From contig JAUCBJ010006820.1 in the NCBI GenBank assembly GCA_032718475.1, positions 64,001-100,257 on the forward strand: a stretch of 36,257 bases of DNA, in the 5' to 3' direction. The notes beneath the pieces are model-generated. The model worked only from the letters and a program-made list of their open reading frames with translations, was not told the origin of the DNA and ran no database searches. This document shows positions 1-9,479 of this stretch, one piece after another. A program made the translations under genes and the position numbers. How positions within the stretch are numbered: position 1 is the first letter of the stretch; each line of letters starts with the position of its first letter. The DNA comes from Nemertoderma westbladi (taxonomy: Eukaryota; Xenacoelomorpha; Nemertodermatida; Nemertodermatidae).

Positions 1-231
1 AGCCGCTCAAAAGTGATCGTCGGTGTTCGAAATTTACATTGTGTACCAAAATCGACTAACAATATTAAATTGTTTATCTTTCCTTTTCCTAAAAGGTAGC
101 TATAAAAACCCAAACCGTCTGTTTATTTGGGTAATAATAAAATGGAATAATATCTAACCAAAAGCATTAAGGGGAGATACCCCAAGTAAGTATTTTTCAA
201 AAATTGAAAAATTTTCGAGATTTTTTTTTTA
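1..231. other. AT-rich spacer left of the piggyBac element
   Basis: No coding or repeat structure is visible. The stretch ends in a T-run that abuts the TTAA target of the piggyBac element. Confidence 0.5.
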
Positions 232-248
232 TTAACCCTTTAGGTACT
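232..248 (+). repeat. Left piggyBac end: TTAA plus 13-bp TIR
   Basis: TTAA followed by CCCTTTAGGTACT. The reverse complement occurs at 3918-3934, so the 17 bases including TTAA are a perfect inverted pair about 3.7 kb apart around a transposase gene. Confidence 0.9.
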
Positions 249-299
249 GAATATTCCCAAATAACATATAGTAATGCGCTGAAAATTTTTACAAATTAG

Positions 300-1215
300 A
301 GCTGCCTTTGTCTGTTTGTCAGTTTGTCTGTTAAAAACTAAGTAAGCGAATCGTCATCCTGAAATTTTCGCTTTGGGGGTTTTAAAGATCGGTGATTCCA
401 TTTCTGATGTTAGTTTTTCCGTTTATCGAAATCTACACTGTCTGTTTGTCTGTTTGTCCGTCTTTCTGTCAGTTTGTCTGTCAAAAATTAAGAAAGCATA
501 CGATCAATCGGAAATTTTGGCTATGGGGTTTTCTTGGACGGTGATTTCATTTCTGATGTCAATTTTGACGTTTAACGAAATCTACACTGTCTGTTTGTCC
601 GTCTGTCTGTCAGTTTGTCTGTCAAAAACAAGAAAGCATACGATCCACCGGAAATTTTGGCTATGGGGGTTTTCTTGGACGGTGATTTCATTTCTGATGT
701 CAGTTTTTATGTTTAACGAAATCTACACTGTCTGTTTGTCTGTTTGTCCGTCTTTCTGTCAGTTTGTCTGTCAAAAATTAAGAAAGCATACGATCAATCG
801 GAAATTTTGGCTATGGGGTTTTCTTGGACGGTGATTTCATTTCTGATGTCAATTTTGACGTTTAACGAAATCTACACTGTCTGTTTGTCCGTCTGTCTGT
901 CAGTTTGTCTGTCAAAAACTAAGAAAGCATACGATCAACCGGAAATTTTGGCTATGGGGGTTTTCCTGGACGGTGATTTCATTTCTGATGTCAGTTTTTA
1001 CGTTTAACGAAATCTACACTGTCTGTTTGTCCGTCTTTCTGTCAGTTTGTCTGTCAAAAACTAAGAAAGCATACGATCAAGCGGAAATTTTGGCTATGGG
1101 GTTTTCTTGGACGGTGATTTCATTTCTGATGTCAGTTTTTACGTTTGACGAAATCTACAATATATCTTTGTCCGCCTTTCTGTCAGTTTGTCTGCCAAAA
1201 ATTGAGAAGGTATGC
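300..1215 (+). repeat. Tandem array, ~141-149 bp monomer with a ~290-bp dimer period
   Basis: About six head-to-tail copies. Each has a (CTGTTTGTC)-rich core, a CAAAAA(C/T)TAAGAAAGC segment and a TGGACGGTGATTTCATTTCTGATG segment shortened here to its motif core GGTGATTTCATTTCTGATG. The recurring GAAATCTACAC falls at 428, 577, 718, 867, 1009 and 1150, giving spacings of 149, 141, 149, 142 and 141. Copies alternate between long and short forms because of an 8-base CTGTTTGT insertion, so the array evolved partly by duplicating dimers. It sits inside the piggyBac element, in the 3' subterminal region. Open frames across it follow from the repeat and are not genes. Related diverged copies lie outside the element at 3998-4890, 7712-7985 and 13222-13490. 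Confidence 0.9.
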
Positions 1216-1318
1216 CAACCAACCAAAAAAACTACAAAAAACATAATGGTAGATGCACTTACAATTTCCATTTATTCTTATTGAAATTATATAGAAATTA
1301 TAATTATATTATTATTGT

Positions 1319-2839
1319 TCATTTGTGGTCCCACTTGGCGATACACCCATGGCATAAGCTTGGCTTTGAAGGGCACATTGGGCAATGGAAGCGGGTCAGC
1401 CGAATACGCCTGCCATTCGCGTAGCAAACTCGGCATCGACGACGTGGTTTCGCGGCTTTATCCGTTGGGGGGATGAACGTGACGGCGTGCACGGGCTTTG
1501 ATGATGTTGATGCTGAATCAATAAGCTTCAACCGTTTCCTACTATGCTTCGGACCATCTGACTTCATATTTGTCAGAATTGTTATAACTTTCTTCAGAAA
1601 GGGAAGTAACTGTAGCTTTCCTTTTTGGTTTCCGTTATTCTTCCTTTTATAGATCAAGAATGAGTTTACCACCAACCTAGCAATCAGATTTATTCCAACT
1701 TTCTTAAACCACGCATGCGATTTTCGAACTGGATTGAATGACTTTATAATTGAGTCTTGTATATCGACACCTCCCATAAACTTGTTATAGTTATTTATTA
1801 CAGTTGGTTTCTCGAATTCTGTTGGATCTCCAGTCTTCTTTGCATACCTGGTCTTTGTTACCATTGACGAATCATCAACCGTCGAAACCATGTACACATC
1901 CCTCTTGTCTGTAAATTTCACAGCCAATAACTTATTGCCACAATAACTAAACTTTGAAGAGATCGGAGTTAGTTTAAATTCTTTCAGTTCTTGTGGTATA
2001 CCACGATCTACTCGAATAGTTCCTCTCGAACCAGTTTCCTTGGTAAGGAGAAAGCGGGCTAATCGTACACTATAGTACCAGTTATCAACATTAACTGTAT
2101 ACCCCTTCCCGAACATATCAGATTCCTCTAATAGTAACGCTACAACGTTCTCGCTCTTTGAAAGTTTTGGATCAGCTTCTACCTGTGGTAAAGCGGACTC
2201 ACTCCCGTAGTAACATCGAGCACGAATTAAGAAGCCATTTGCATCGCATAAAATGAATGACTTAATTCCAAACCGAGCGCGCTTGGTTTTGATATACTGC
2301 TTGAAACTCAAGCGACCTTTGTGAAGAAGAAGTGCCTCGTCGACGGACAGGTTCTCATCTGGGGTGTAGCAGGAGCAAATAGAATTTACAATCGCGAAGA
2401 AATCATTAACTCGAGTATCGCGCTTCATTGGTTCATAATTCCCTGGATCGGAAAACCGAATATACTTTAGCAAGATTAGATAACGATCACGTGAAAGGGA
2501 ATCCGCTCTTGTAAAAAATGGTGTTGCCATCATTGCAGTTGTATCACATTCCCAATACGATCTAATACTTGGTTTACGAATTATCCCCATCAATAATGTG
2601 AGCCCAACAAACTTCCGTATTTCATCTGCATTAGTTGCTTTCCACTTTTTCGGCGTCTTTCCTGCAGCTAAGTCTGATTCTCCAAATTTTTTGAAATCTA
2701 TTTCCGCTCGTTTATTAGTCCATACAGCCAAACTCTCGAATAATGTAACTGGCAAAAACACATTGAAAAAATCTTCTTCCTCGAAGTCAGATGTATCTAC
2801 ATTGAGACCAACAGTTTCCTTAAATGTAAATCGATCCAC
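1319..2839 (-). CDS. piggyBac transposase, catalytic and C-terminal Cys-rich exon
   Basis: A 506-codon open frame with the DDE_Tnp_1_7 fold of piggyBac transposases, which cut and paste DNA at TTAA. The acidic catalytic residues are all visible: D199 in a CDANG context, D252 in VDNWYYS, and D359 with D362 in MGGVDIQD. They match the family pattern (D268, D346, D447 and D450 of the Trichoplusia enzyme). The last ~45 residues form a cysteine-rich zinc-binding tail (CRVC, HCPMC, LCHGC) like the family's DNA-binding ring or plant-homeodomain-like finger. The listed first codon is GTG, and the frame stays open upstream to about 2885, including a possible splice acceptor (TTTATAG). I therefore read this as the main exon of a split gene rather than a gene starting here. 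No internal stop or frameshift is seen. Confidence 0.9.
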   Translation of the reverse strand: MDRFTFKETVGLNVDTSDFEEEDFFNVFLPVTLFESLAVWTNKRAEIDFKKFGESDLAAGKTPKKWKATNADEIRKFVGLTLLMGIIRKPSIRSYWECDTTAMMATPFFTRADSLSRDRYLILLKYIRFSDPGNYEPMKRDTRVNDFFAIVNSICSCYTPDENLSVDEALLLHKGRLSFKQYIKTKRARFGIKSFILCDANGFLIRARCYYGSESALPQVEADPKLSKSENVVALLLEESDMFGKGYTVNVDNWYYSVRLARFLLTKETGSRGTIRVDRGIPQELKEFKLTPISSKFSYCGNKLLAVKFTDKRDVYMVSTVDDSSMVTKTRYAKKTGDPTEFEKPTVINNYNKFMGGVDIQDSIIKSFNPVRKSHAWFKKVGINLIARLVVNSFLIYKRKNNGNQKGKLQLLPFLKKVITILTNMKSDGPKHSRKRLKLIDSASTSSKPVHAVTFIPPTDKAAKPRRRCRVCYANGRRIRLTRFHCPMCPSKPSLCHGCIAKWDHK

Positions 2840-3371
2840 ATTATAGGTACCGGTATCACTTGATTCTATAAACGAGAATAGGCCTATCCTGTTTAAGCCC
2901 TACATATAATAATATTTGATTTATGAAATGACATATAACCTGCAGGTTACGGTATAGTGGCGGCCTCAAAGATTAGGCCTATCTTTCCACTGTTTTATGA
3001 GTATTTTCGTTTAGTGTTTTGGTTAGAGTTAGTTTTTAGAGTTCGAGTCAAGCCTCAACCCTAACTAAAACTACCGGTATGCCATGGCCCAAGGGTGACC
3101 GTACCGTAACCCTAAGTAATACTGGCAATCTAAAGTGAAGTTATAGGCCTAGCCTAATTACTGGTAACTGACCATGGCCTATGGCAATAAATGTCCAAAA
3201 TCCCGCTAAATTTAATAAATTACATTTGAGCATGTACTGTATATGGTTGAGGCATGACCAACTAGAACTAACCGTAACCAGATCCTATTTTGAAAAAAAA
3301 ATGAAATTTTTGTCAATAATCAAAACACTAAACCAATACATAGGCCTACAATAGGCATAAACTGACTACCG
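2840..3371 (-). other. Probable intron or untranslated interior of the piggyBac gene
   Basis: No open frame of note. The stretch and its flanks are enriched in two 8-base palindromes: TACCGGTA at 2848, 3072, 3373, 3524, 3698 and 3748, and TAGGCCTA at 2879, 2974, 3144 and 3341. It links the acidic exon to the catalytic exon on the minus strand. The exact splice sites are not settled. Confidence 0.5.
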
Positions 3372-3632
3372 CTACCGGTACCAGATGACAGACTGGCAGG
3401 TGTAGAATGTTGGGGCTGAAACAGGATAGAGCCCTATAAATTTCCAAAGTTCGGCGTGGTTTGGAATGGCACGTTCAGCTTCATTTGGGTCACAATCGCT
3501 CTCGCCCTCATCACTGCTACCACTACCGGTATCATTGAAACCTGAACTATCCTCGGCCTCGGGCTCATCCTCAGATTCATCACTAGCGAACCCATAGTAT
3601 GTGGGCGGAGCTCTAACTCTCCTGGGATACAT
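3372..3632 (-). CDS. Candidate acidic N-terminal exon of the piggyBac transposase
   Basis: An 86-codon frame starting with ATG. It is very rich in D, E, S and G from about residue 17 to 52 (for example DESEDEPEAED). Acidic low-complexity N-termini directly upstream of the catalytic fold are typical of piggyBac and domesticated PGBD proteins. It lies about 530 bp upstream of the catalytic frame, on the same strand and inside the same TIRs. A splice from within this frame to near 2885 or 2840 would join them, but I could not choose a donor with confidence. The C-terminal part of this frame may be intronic read-through. Confidence 0.55.
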   Translation of the reverse strand: MYPRRVRAPPTYYGFASDESEDEPEAEDSSGFNDTGSGSSDEGESDCDPNEAERAIPNHAELWKFIGLYPVSAPTFYTCQSVIWYR

Positions 3633-3850
3633 TACTGGTAGGCCTTCAACAAAACAAAACTATACCTTTATACTATGACATGTTACTGTACCTACCGTAC
3701 CGGTATGGTAAGAGTCACATATCTGCTAGTCAGGTGCAGTAAACTGGTACCGGTATCTAAAAAGATGTCCCTTGATGCACTAATAATATAGCAGAGTGCT
3801 TAGAAATGCACTAAAGCTGAATAGAATAGCATAGGGTAACATTTAAAAGC

Positions 3851-3917
3851 ATGGATCACCTGTATGATACATAGCGCTCTAGCAGACCATTGCTTATGTA
3901 TCACATGGGTGATCCAT
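3851..3917. repeat. Subterminal inverted repeat of piggyBac element
   Basis: Arms at 3851-3873 and 3895-3917 pair with few mismatches around a 21-base loop, immediately inside the right TIR. Subterminal repeats of this kind are common transposase-binding sites in the family. Function here is inference. Confidence 0.7.
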
Positions 3918-3934
3918 AGTACCTAAAGGGTTAA
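3918..3934 (-). repeat. Right piggyBac end: 13-bp TIR plus TTAA
   Basis: Perfect inverted partner of 232-248. It lies on the 5' side of the minus-strand transposase gene. Confidence 0.9.
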
Positions 3935-3997
3935 TTCTAAATCAGAATTTAACGTAGATTTCAGAAATCGAAATCCTAACATCACATCATAAGCTTA

Positions 3998-4890
3998 AGT
4001 TGTCTGTTTTTCTGTTTGTCTGTCTATTGGTCTGTTTTTCTGTTTGTCAACAAATTATGGAAATAAAAATGTACATCAACTAACTAAAATAATTGCTACA
4101 TGGGTTTTCGTGGTCGCAGATTTCATTTCCGCGGTCAGTTTTCAAATTTGACGTAATCTAGTTTGTCTGTCTTTCTGTCAAAAACATAACGAATCACACT
4201 ACGTAACTAAAATTTTCACTGTGGGGGTTTTTAAGGTCGGTGATTTCATTTCTGGTGTTATCTTTCCTGTTTGGAGGAGTCTATTATGCCTGTATATTTG
4301 TCTGTCAGTCGATCTGTCTGTCAAGAAAGACATTCAGACAGACTTAAACAGACAGTCTAGGTTCAATCAATTATTCAAAATAACATGGGATATGAAATCA
4401 GCAACTAGGAAAACCCCCATATCAGATATTATAGTAAAGTGATGTGTTTACTTATATTTGATCTGTGATACCGACAGTGAGTCAGACAGACTGACAAACA
4501 AACAGACAGATAGACATACAGACAGTCCATATGTCATCAAACATTAAAACATGTATTAGAAATGAAATCAGAGACTATGTAAACCCCCATATCTGAAATT
4601 TTATTCAGGTGACATGCCTCCTTATATTTTGACTAACAGACAGACAGACATAAAAACAGACAAACAGACATTCTAGGTTCAGTCAAATATTAAACTTGAC
4701 ATCGGAAATGGAATCAGCGCCTAGGAAAACCCCCATATATCATAAATTATAGTAAAGTGATGTGCTTACTTATTTATTGTCTGTGAAATTGACAGTCAGA
4801 CAGACAGAATGACAGACAAACAGACAGACAGGCAGTCGAGATATCATCAAACATTAAAACATATATCAGAAATGAATTCAGCGTTAAAGT
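3998..4890. repeat. Dispersed copies of the (CTGT)-rich ~145-bp repeat, both orientations
   Basis: Up to about 4320 the repeat reads in the same direction as the 300-1215 array (TCTGTTTGTCTG runs, GGGTTTT, GATTTCATTTC). From about 4320 to 4890 it reads in reverse (CAGACAGACA runs, GAAATCAG, AAAACCCCCATAT). Three reversed monomers are recognisable by CCCCCATAT near 4415, 4588 and 4730. There is no coding potential. The left breakpoint of the 5.6-kb tandem duplication (4790) falls inside this repeat. Confidence 0.8.
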
Positions 4891-5269
4891 TGCAGCTTTA
4901 AAGTTGACCTTGCAATGATTCCAAATCTATATAAAGACATTATTTTATTAAGAAATAAGTTAATTAAATTACTGCAAATATATAACGCTCATATTGTACA
5001 AATACCATATCGGCACCCAATTGTGTGTACCAGCCGTCGTCATGTCAATATATCTAACGATTTGTCCAAATTTTGTTTTGATTGATTCTTAATATCGCTC
5101 TGGACAAACACACACACACAACTCTACACTCCCTGCTGCTGCAGACTTTACGTTTTACAGTCCCATCGTAGTGTTAAAATTCATGTTATTGAGATTATGT
5201 CTTTCCAAGACTTTGTTTAATATTTAAACTCATTAAATTTGTTGTAACTTGCCCATTGCTGTTTTTTTT

Positions 5270-5293
5270 GGGGGGGGGGGGGGGGGGGGGGGG
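5270..5293 (+). repeat. Homopolymer: T8 then G24
   Basis: A run of 24 G preceded by T8. The equivalent in copy 2 is T11 then G21 at 10976-10996. Lengths at such runs are prone to sequencing and assembly error. Confidence 0.8.
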
Positions 5294-5372
5294 TGTGTCA
5301 TAATTGGTATCAAACCATCATCATCTTAGAAAAAGTAGCTATTCATTCATTCTATTACGCAATATAAGTTTA

Positions 5373-5525
5373 TACAGTGGGAACACGTTCGTGGGGCCTT
5401 CGTGTAGCACGCAATATAAGTATACAGTAGGAACACGTTCGTGGGGCCTTTGTAAGTATACAGTGGGAACACGTTCGTGGGGCCTTTGTAAGTATACAGT
5501 GGGAACACGTTCGTGGGGCCTTTGC
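5373..5525 (+). repeat. 36-bp minisatellite, about 4 units
   Basis: The unit is built on TACAGTGGGAACACGTTCG followed by TGGGGCCTTTGTAAGTA. Four units are seen here and three at about 11072-11188 in copy 2. The first unit carries a longer spacer with CACGCAATATAAG. Confidence 0.9.
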
Positions 5526-5853
5526 GCAGCTCGAATGGTTATATTAAAGAGTACATTATACTAATCTCTATTAGATATACAAAAACCGTCTTTCCCCAAA
5601 TATATATGAGTGAAGGCGATGCTATCAGTTTCTGATGAACTAGTTGTAAAAATAGAGATCCATTTTAGTTTGCCCTTATACACTTACACACTTTAACTGT
5701 CATTTGTAAACCTTCTAACTAGGGCTATTTAATATAATATAATATTATTTACAATACTCTTCTCCTTTATTAGCCTCGTTGCGCTCGTCCTGTTTTGTCT
5801 TAAAATAATTTTCCTAAACGGAGACTAACGACCTTTATAACTATTATTATTAT

Positions 5854-6899
5854 TAGGGATGTGCCGGATTGACCTTTTTCAAACCGGCCAGACCGGAAGC
5901 GGAGCCGGATTTGTAAAATTTTTTTTTATATATCACCATAACTATTTGCACCACACCCTACGCTGATTTGATATTTGCTAATTTGATATAGGCCCAATGG
6001 ATTGATTTGATGTTTTTAAATGTAAAATATGAAAATTAAATTAAATACAGTGAAAATTGAAAAATAGAATGAAGTAATAATACAGTAGGTGTAGTTTTTT
6101 TATACTATCTGAGTTATTGGACTTACTAGAATTTCTAAATTGCCCATCGAATATACTGGTCATTCACGGCGGTAAGCTTAATCTCAATTTATAACAATAC
6201 CTAGAGCAAACAGCAACGCTTGCGCGCTCGGACAATATAATAATTATTGACTAGTTATAATTAGTATATGGCCTGGGCACTACTAGTCTCCCTCACTCAC
6301 CCTATATGGCCTGGGCATACTAGTCTCCCTCACTCACCCTATATGGCCTGGGCATACTAGTCTCCCTCACTCACCCTTTATGGCCTGGGCATACTAGTCT
6401 CCCTCACTCACCCTATATGGCCTGGGCATACTAGTCTCCCTCACTCACCCTATATGGCCTGGGCATACTTGTACTAATTCATAAAGTGCTAGTGAGGCTG
6501 AGCCCAACCAAATACAAATATTCTTGGCAAAAAAGTAGTCAGTCAGCTCAGCATGTAGATAGTCATAAAATGATAGCTCTGTTTTAGACTTTATCGTAGT
6601 TCATAGAATGAATAATGAAGATGATACAAACTATCAAAAAAATTGTATTGTATTCCTCACTATTCTATTGTATTCCTCACTATTCTATTGTATTTGCTTA
6701 TGTTTAAATTTTTTTGAATTTGAAAGAAAATTTATTTTGATGTTTTTTTGGAAAATTTATATTAATTGTAAATTTTGTTAACAATTTGTTGAAATGGAAA
6801 TCCGGCCAAAAAATTGAAATCCGGCCGGACCCGGAACCTGACTTTTTTCTCAAAATCCGGCCGGAATTCCGGCCCGGCCGGATGTACGGCACACCCCTA
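5854..6899. mobile_element. hAT-like non-autonomous DNA transposon (copy 1)
   Basis: It begins TAGGGATGTGCCGG and ends with the imperfect inverse, GTACGGCACACCCCTA. It is flanked on both sides by the 8-bp direct repeat ATTATTAT (5846-5853 and 6900-6907). An 8-bp target duplication with TAGGG(A/G)TGTGCCG-type ends is characteristic of hAT elements. The target lies in an ATT-rich stretch, so the duplication is suggestive rather than proof. Both ends are rich in CCGG and GGCCGG motifs, including a palindromic cluster at 6858-6881. There is no transposase frame; the two ~100-codon frames across the right end are AT-rich chance frames. A 37-bp minisatellite (6266-6470) sits in the middle. Confidence 0.7.
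6266..6470 (+). repeat. 37-bp minisatellite, about 5.5 units, inside the hAT-like element
   Basis: The unit is TATATGGCCTGGGCATACTA followed by GTCTCCCTCACTCACCC. Units are almost identical, and it is present as only one remnant in the otherwise near-identical copy 2, so it expanded in copy 1 or collapsed in copy 2 after duplication. Confidence 0.92.
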
Positions 6900-7575
6900 A
6901 TTATTATTATAACTATTGTAACTACTATTACTATTACTAACTTTATAACTGCTGATTTATGGCAGATGGATACTCGTATCCACTGTAAACTCGTTGCGTT
7001 TGTTCCTGTTTTACCAAACTTCAGATTCTTTCTAAACTTTTGACGGACTACATACATACCAAGTTTCGTTTAATTTCATCAAGGAATAACCGAGTTATTA
7101 GCGAACAAAAATTTCCGACGACGACGACGACAGACAACGGCACCCATATGCTAAGGCTTCGCTCACTTCGTGGCTCGCCCCACATACTGTAGAAGATATT
7201 GTAAGCCAATACTGTAAAACATCGGAGTTCGAATATTGTATAAATTCCTTTATATCGTACATTGTTGATTAGGGCATTTTTGGATACGCGTCAATGTGCG
7301 GCACGAAAAATACAAGTAGCACAAATTTATCAACAATTATGACCAAATCAACCTGATTTTTAGACATTATGGGTTTTCTGGGACGCTGATCACGCTACGA
7401 CATCATAAATATCGTATTATCCAACCAAATTCGATTTTTGCCGTCCCATCAGACAATTATCACGAATGATTTTTTACGAGTTGTATCGTGATCGTTGACC
7501 TCGAAAACCAGTATAGCTTCAGTATTTTTGTGTCGAATTTCCCCTGGAGAAGGATGAAATTTTATTGCGTCCAGT

Positions 7576-7596
7576 CCCCCCCCCCCCCCCCCCCCC
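7576..7596 (+). repeat. C21 homopolymer
   Basis: 21 consecutive C in copy 1. The copy 2 run at 13082-13102 is also 21. Confidence 0.8.
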
Positions 7597-7711
7597 TATC
7601 TGCAATTTTGATACATTTTTTTCAATTTTTTTTTCTATTTCATCTAGAGCTCATTTTTAAAAAGATTCCAAATATGAAAATCGTTTAACCAAATCTATCT
7701 TACTTCTTGAG

Positions 7712-7985
7712 ATATGACTGTCTGTCCGTTTTACGGTCGGTCTACCCGTCAGTATGTCTGTCCGTCAATTATTATAAGCACACTATCTGTCTAAAAAATT
7801 CCCTACAGTATATGGGTTTTCGGTGTGGGTGACTTCATTTCTATTATTAAAATTTAGCCTCGGTCAGTCTTTCCGTCAAAATATAACCGACAGCCAAACA
7901 GACAATTTGGAAGTCAGCAAATGTTAAATCTGACATTCGAAATGAATTCTGCGACCAGGAAAACCACTATAACTAAACTTTTAGC
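7712..7985 (+). repeat. Diverged (CTGT)-rich repeat monomers, copy 1 block
   Basis: Contains TGACTGTCTGTCCG, ATGGGTTTTCGGTGTGGGTGACTTCATTTC and then the inverted form (GACAGCCAAACAGACA, GAAATGAATTCTGCG, GGAAAACC), so two half-copies face each other. The copy 2 equivalent is 13222-13490. Confidence 0.65.
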
Positions 7986-8354
7986 TTTTATTTTAACTAT
8001 TTTATCTATTTTAACTTTTAGCTTTTTTTAAACTTTTTTTTTAAATGGTGTTTCCTTCTCTTATATTTAACGGACAGATTGTTGAGGCGCGATATTAATT
8101 CGCCTAGATGGGATATTGGTAAACACAAAATTTCGCGAAGCGCGCGACGTTTGCGAAATTTCGCGATTTTCGCAATCTTCTCAAAAATCGCGACGTTTGC
8201 GAAATTTCGCAATCTTCGCCGAAGAAATGTTCAAAATCGTTGACCTTACTCGTTGAAACAAACGTAACGAAACGAAACGAAACGGAACGAAACGTACGTA
8301 TAGCGCTGGTTCTACTCCCGGTGACGTGCTGCTTCATATTTTTCATTCCTGATC

Positions 8355-8428
8355 AAAACAATTACATTACCACATCACATAATAAATACTTACTATTTAT
8401 TATGTGATGTAGTTAATGTAATTGTTTT
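8355..8428. repeat. Short foldback (34-bp arms, 5-bp loop), copy 1
   Basis: Arms 8355-8388 and 8394-8428 (AAAACAATTACATTA...CATCACATAATAAATA and its inverse) pair almost perfectly. It could be a very small MITE or a structured hairpin. There is no clear target duplication. Confidence 0.8.
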
Positions 8429-8429
8429 A

Positions 8430-8965
8430 CAACTACATAATTTTAATATATTAGCACAACACAAAGCGTCCTTGCTACGTTTGGTGGTGTGTCCAGATAT
8501 AATTATATTGTTTGTAATTTAACCCCTTTATCAAATAAAACTCCATTAATATATTATTAAAAATCGTGACCATAGAGCCAGAACAACAAACACACCAATT
8601 AAAAAAGGTCGTTTGGAGAAAATAACCAATAACTAATTCCCTTCAGTGTCTCAAATTTTTTTTGAATAAATTGAACCCATTAAATTACATCTCTAATTTT
8701 TTGCAGGGAAGTCTGGGAAGACACAATCAGTAATTATTAAAAATAGGGGCTGTTTTATTGTTATTTTTCATAGAAGCAGAACAACAAATAAAAATTAACA
8801 TAACACTTCCTTCTTAGTTACGTGGGTTATTTTGCCTCCAAGTTTTTGTCACAAGAGATAGAACAATCCACATAATTTTCATGACTTGGTTTTGTGTGGT
8901 GGGTTTGGTTTAGTCTGATATATACTTTAATGTTTTGTGGGTTGTGTTGTTCTATTCAATTATAT
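8430..8965. other. Non-coding AT-rich spacer in copy 1 (same in 13935-14475)
   Basis: No open frame or recognised element. It is conserved between copies only because of the recent block duplication. Confidence 0.5.
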
Positions 8966-8967
8966 AT

Positions 8968-9478
8968 TAAATTAAATAGGTTTTTCCAGGATTTGGAAGT
9001 CACACATAATTAATCGGAAACTTACTGTAAGGTCCGATTATTTAGAGCAGCAGTAGTTCCAGTACTCCTCTATAGGAGTCCATGCTGGGCTCTAACTGCT
9101 GAGGACACCAGAATGCACACGATTTCACAAGAATGCTACGGCGGATTCGTTGTGTCAAGAACAATCTTGTGCACGATCTTGTGCCTTGGCAGCCTCAACG
9201 AGTGACTAAGCATGGTGGACAGCCCATGACTTTCGTGAGACGTCTTGTAAGGACACTGGCCTTGAAGATGCGGATAATCTCGCGATAGTCATGGGGGATA
9301 AGGAGTTGTGATGGTGCAACTTTGTTGACAAGCGGCATAGCATTCTTAATTCACGCTGCATTGGGCTTGCCAATTATGGATTGCATGGTGATGACAAAAT
9401 ATTTTGTTAATCCGGCATAGCATCTCTGTGCAGTTTCAATGCAGTAGGCCGATTATAGTACGTAGTAGTAGTAGTATG
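8968..9478 (+). pseudogene. 3' fragment of APE-type LINE, sense on plus strand, internally deleted (copy 1)
   Basis: Matches the reverse complement of about 28150-28690 (the last part of the RT ORF, 3' UTR and TAG-repeat tail). It begins near a CCAGGATTTGGAAGTCAC segment and ends in GTAGTAGTAGTATG. Roughly 170 bp of the C-terminal coding region is missing between the GTCAAGAACAAT and TTGTGC segments. It therefore encodes nothing functional. Confidence 0.8.
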
Positions 9479-9479
9479 G

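Larger units (their letters stand above)
236..3930 (-). mobile_element. piggyBac-superfamily DNA transposon, near-complete
   Basis: The element is bounded by a perfect 13-bp terminal inverted repeat, CCCTTTAGGTACT at 236-248 and its reverse complement at 3918-3930. TTAA lies outside each end (232-235 and 3931-3934), which is the target site of the piggyBac superfamily. Inside, on the minus strand, is an open transposase frame (1319-2839) and a probable acidic N-terminal exon (3372-3632). The right subterminal region carries a second, longer inverted repeat (3851-3917), and the left subterminal region is filled by a ~145-bp tandem array (about 300-1215). Total length is about 3.7 kb. Intact ends, an intact catalytic domain and paired TTAA argue for a relatively recent insertion. 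Whether it still moves cannot be told from sequence. Confidence 0.88.

Noticed and set aside
373-1284. Several 87-153 codon plus-strand frames rich in CLSVCLS
   Set aside because: They run through a ~145-bp tandem array and repeat the same peptide because of the DNA repeat; no start context or domain.
6704-7057. 117- and 85-codon overlapping frames, repeated at 12127-12560
   Set aside because: They cover the end of a non-autonomous hAT-like element and AT repeats on both strands; no domain.
8018-8346. 64- and 80-codon minus-strand frames rich in FAKFRKSRNFA
   Set aside because: Arise from GCGAAATTTCGC simple repeats; the same sequence is duplicated at 13609-13851 with no gene hallmark.
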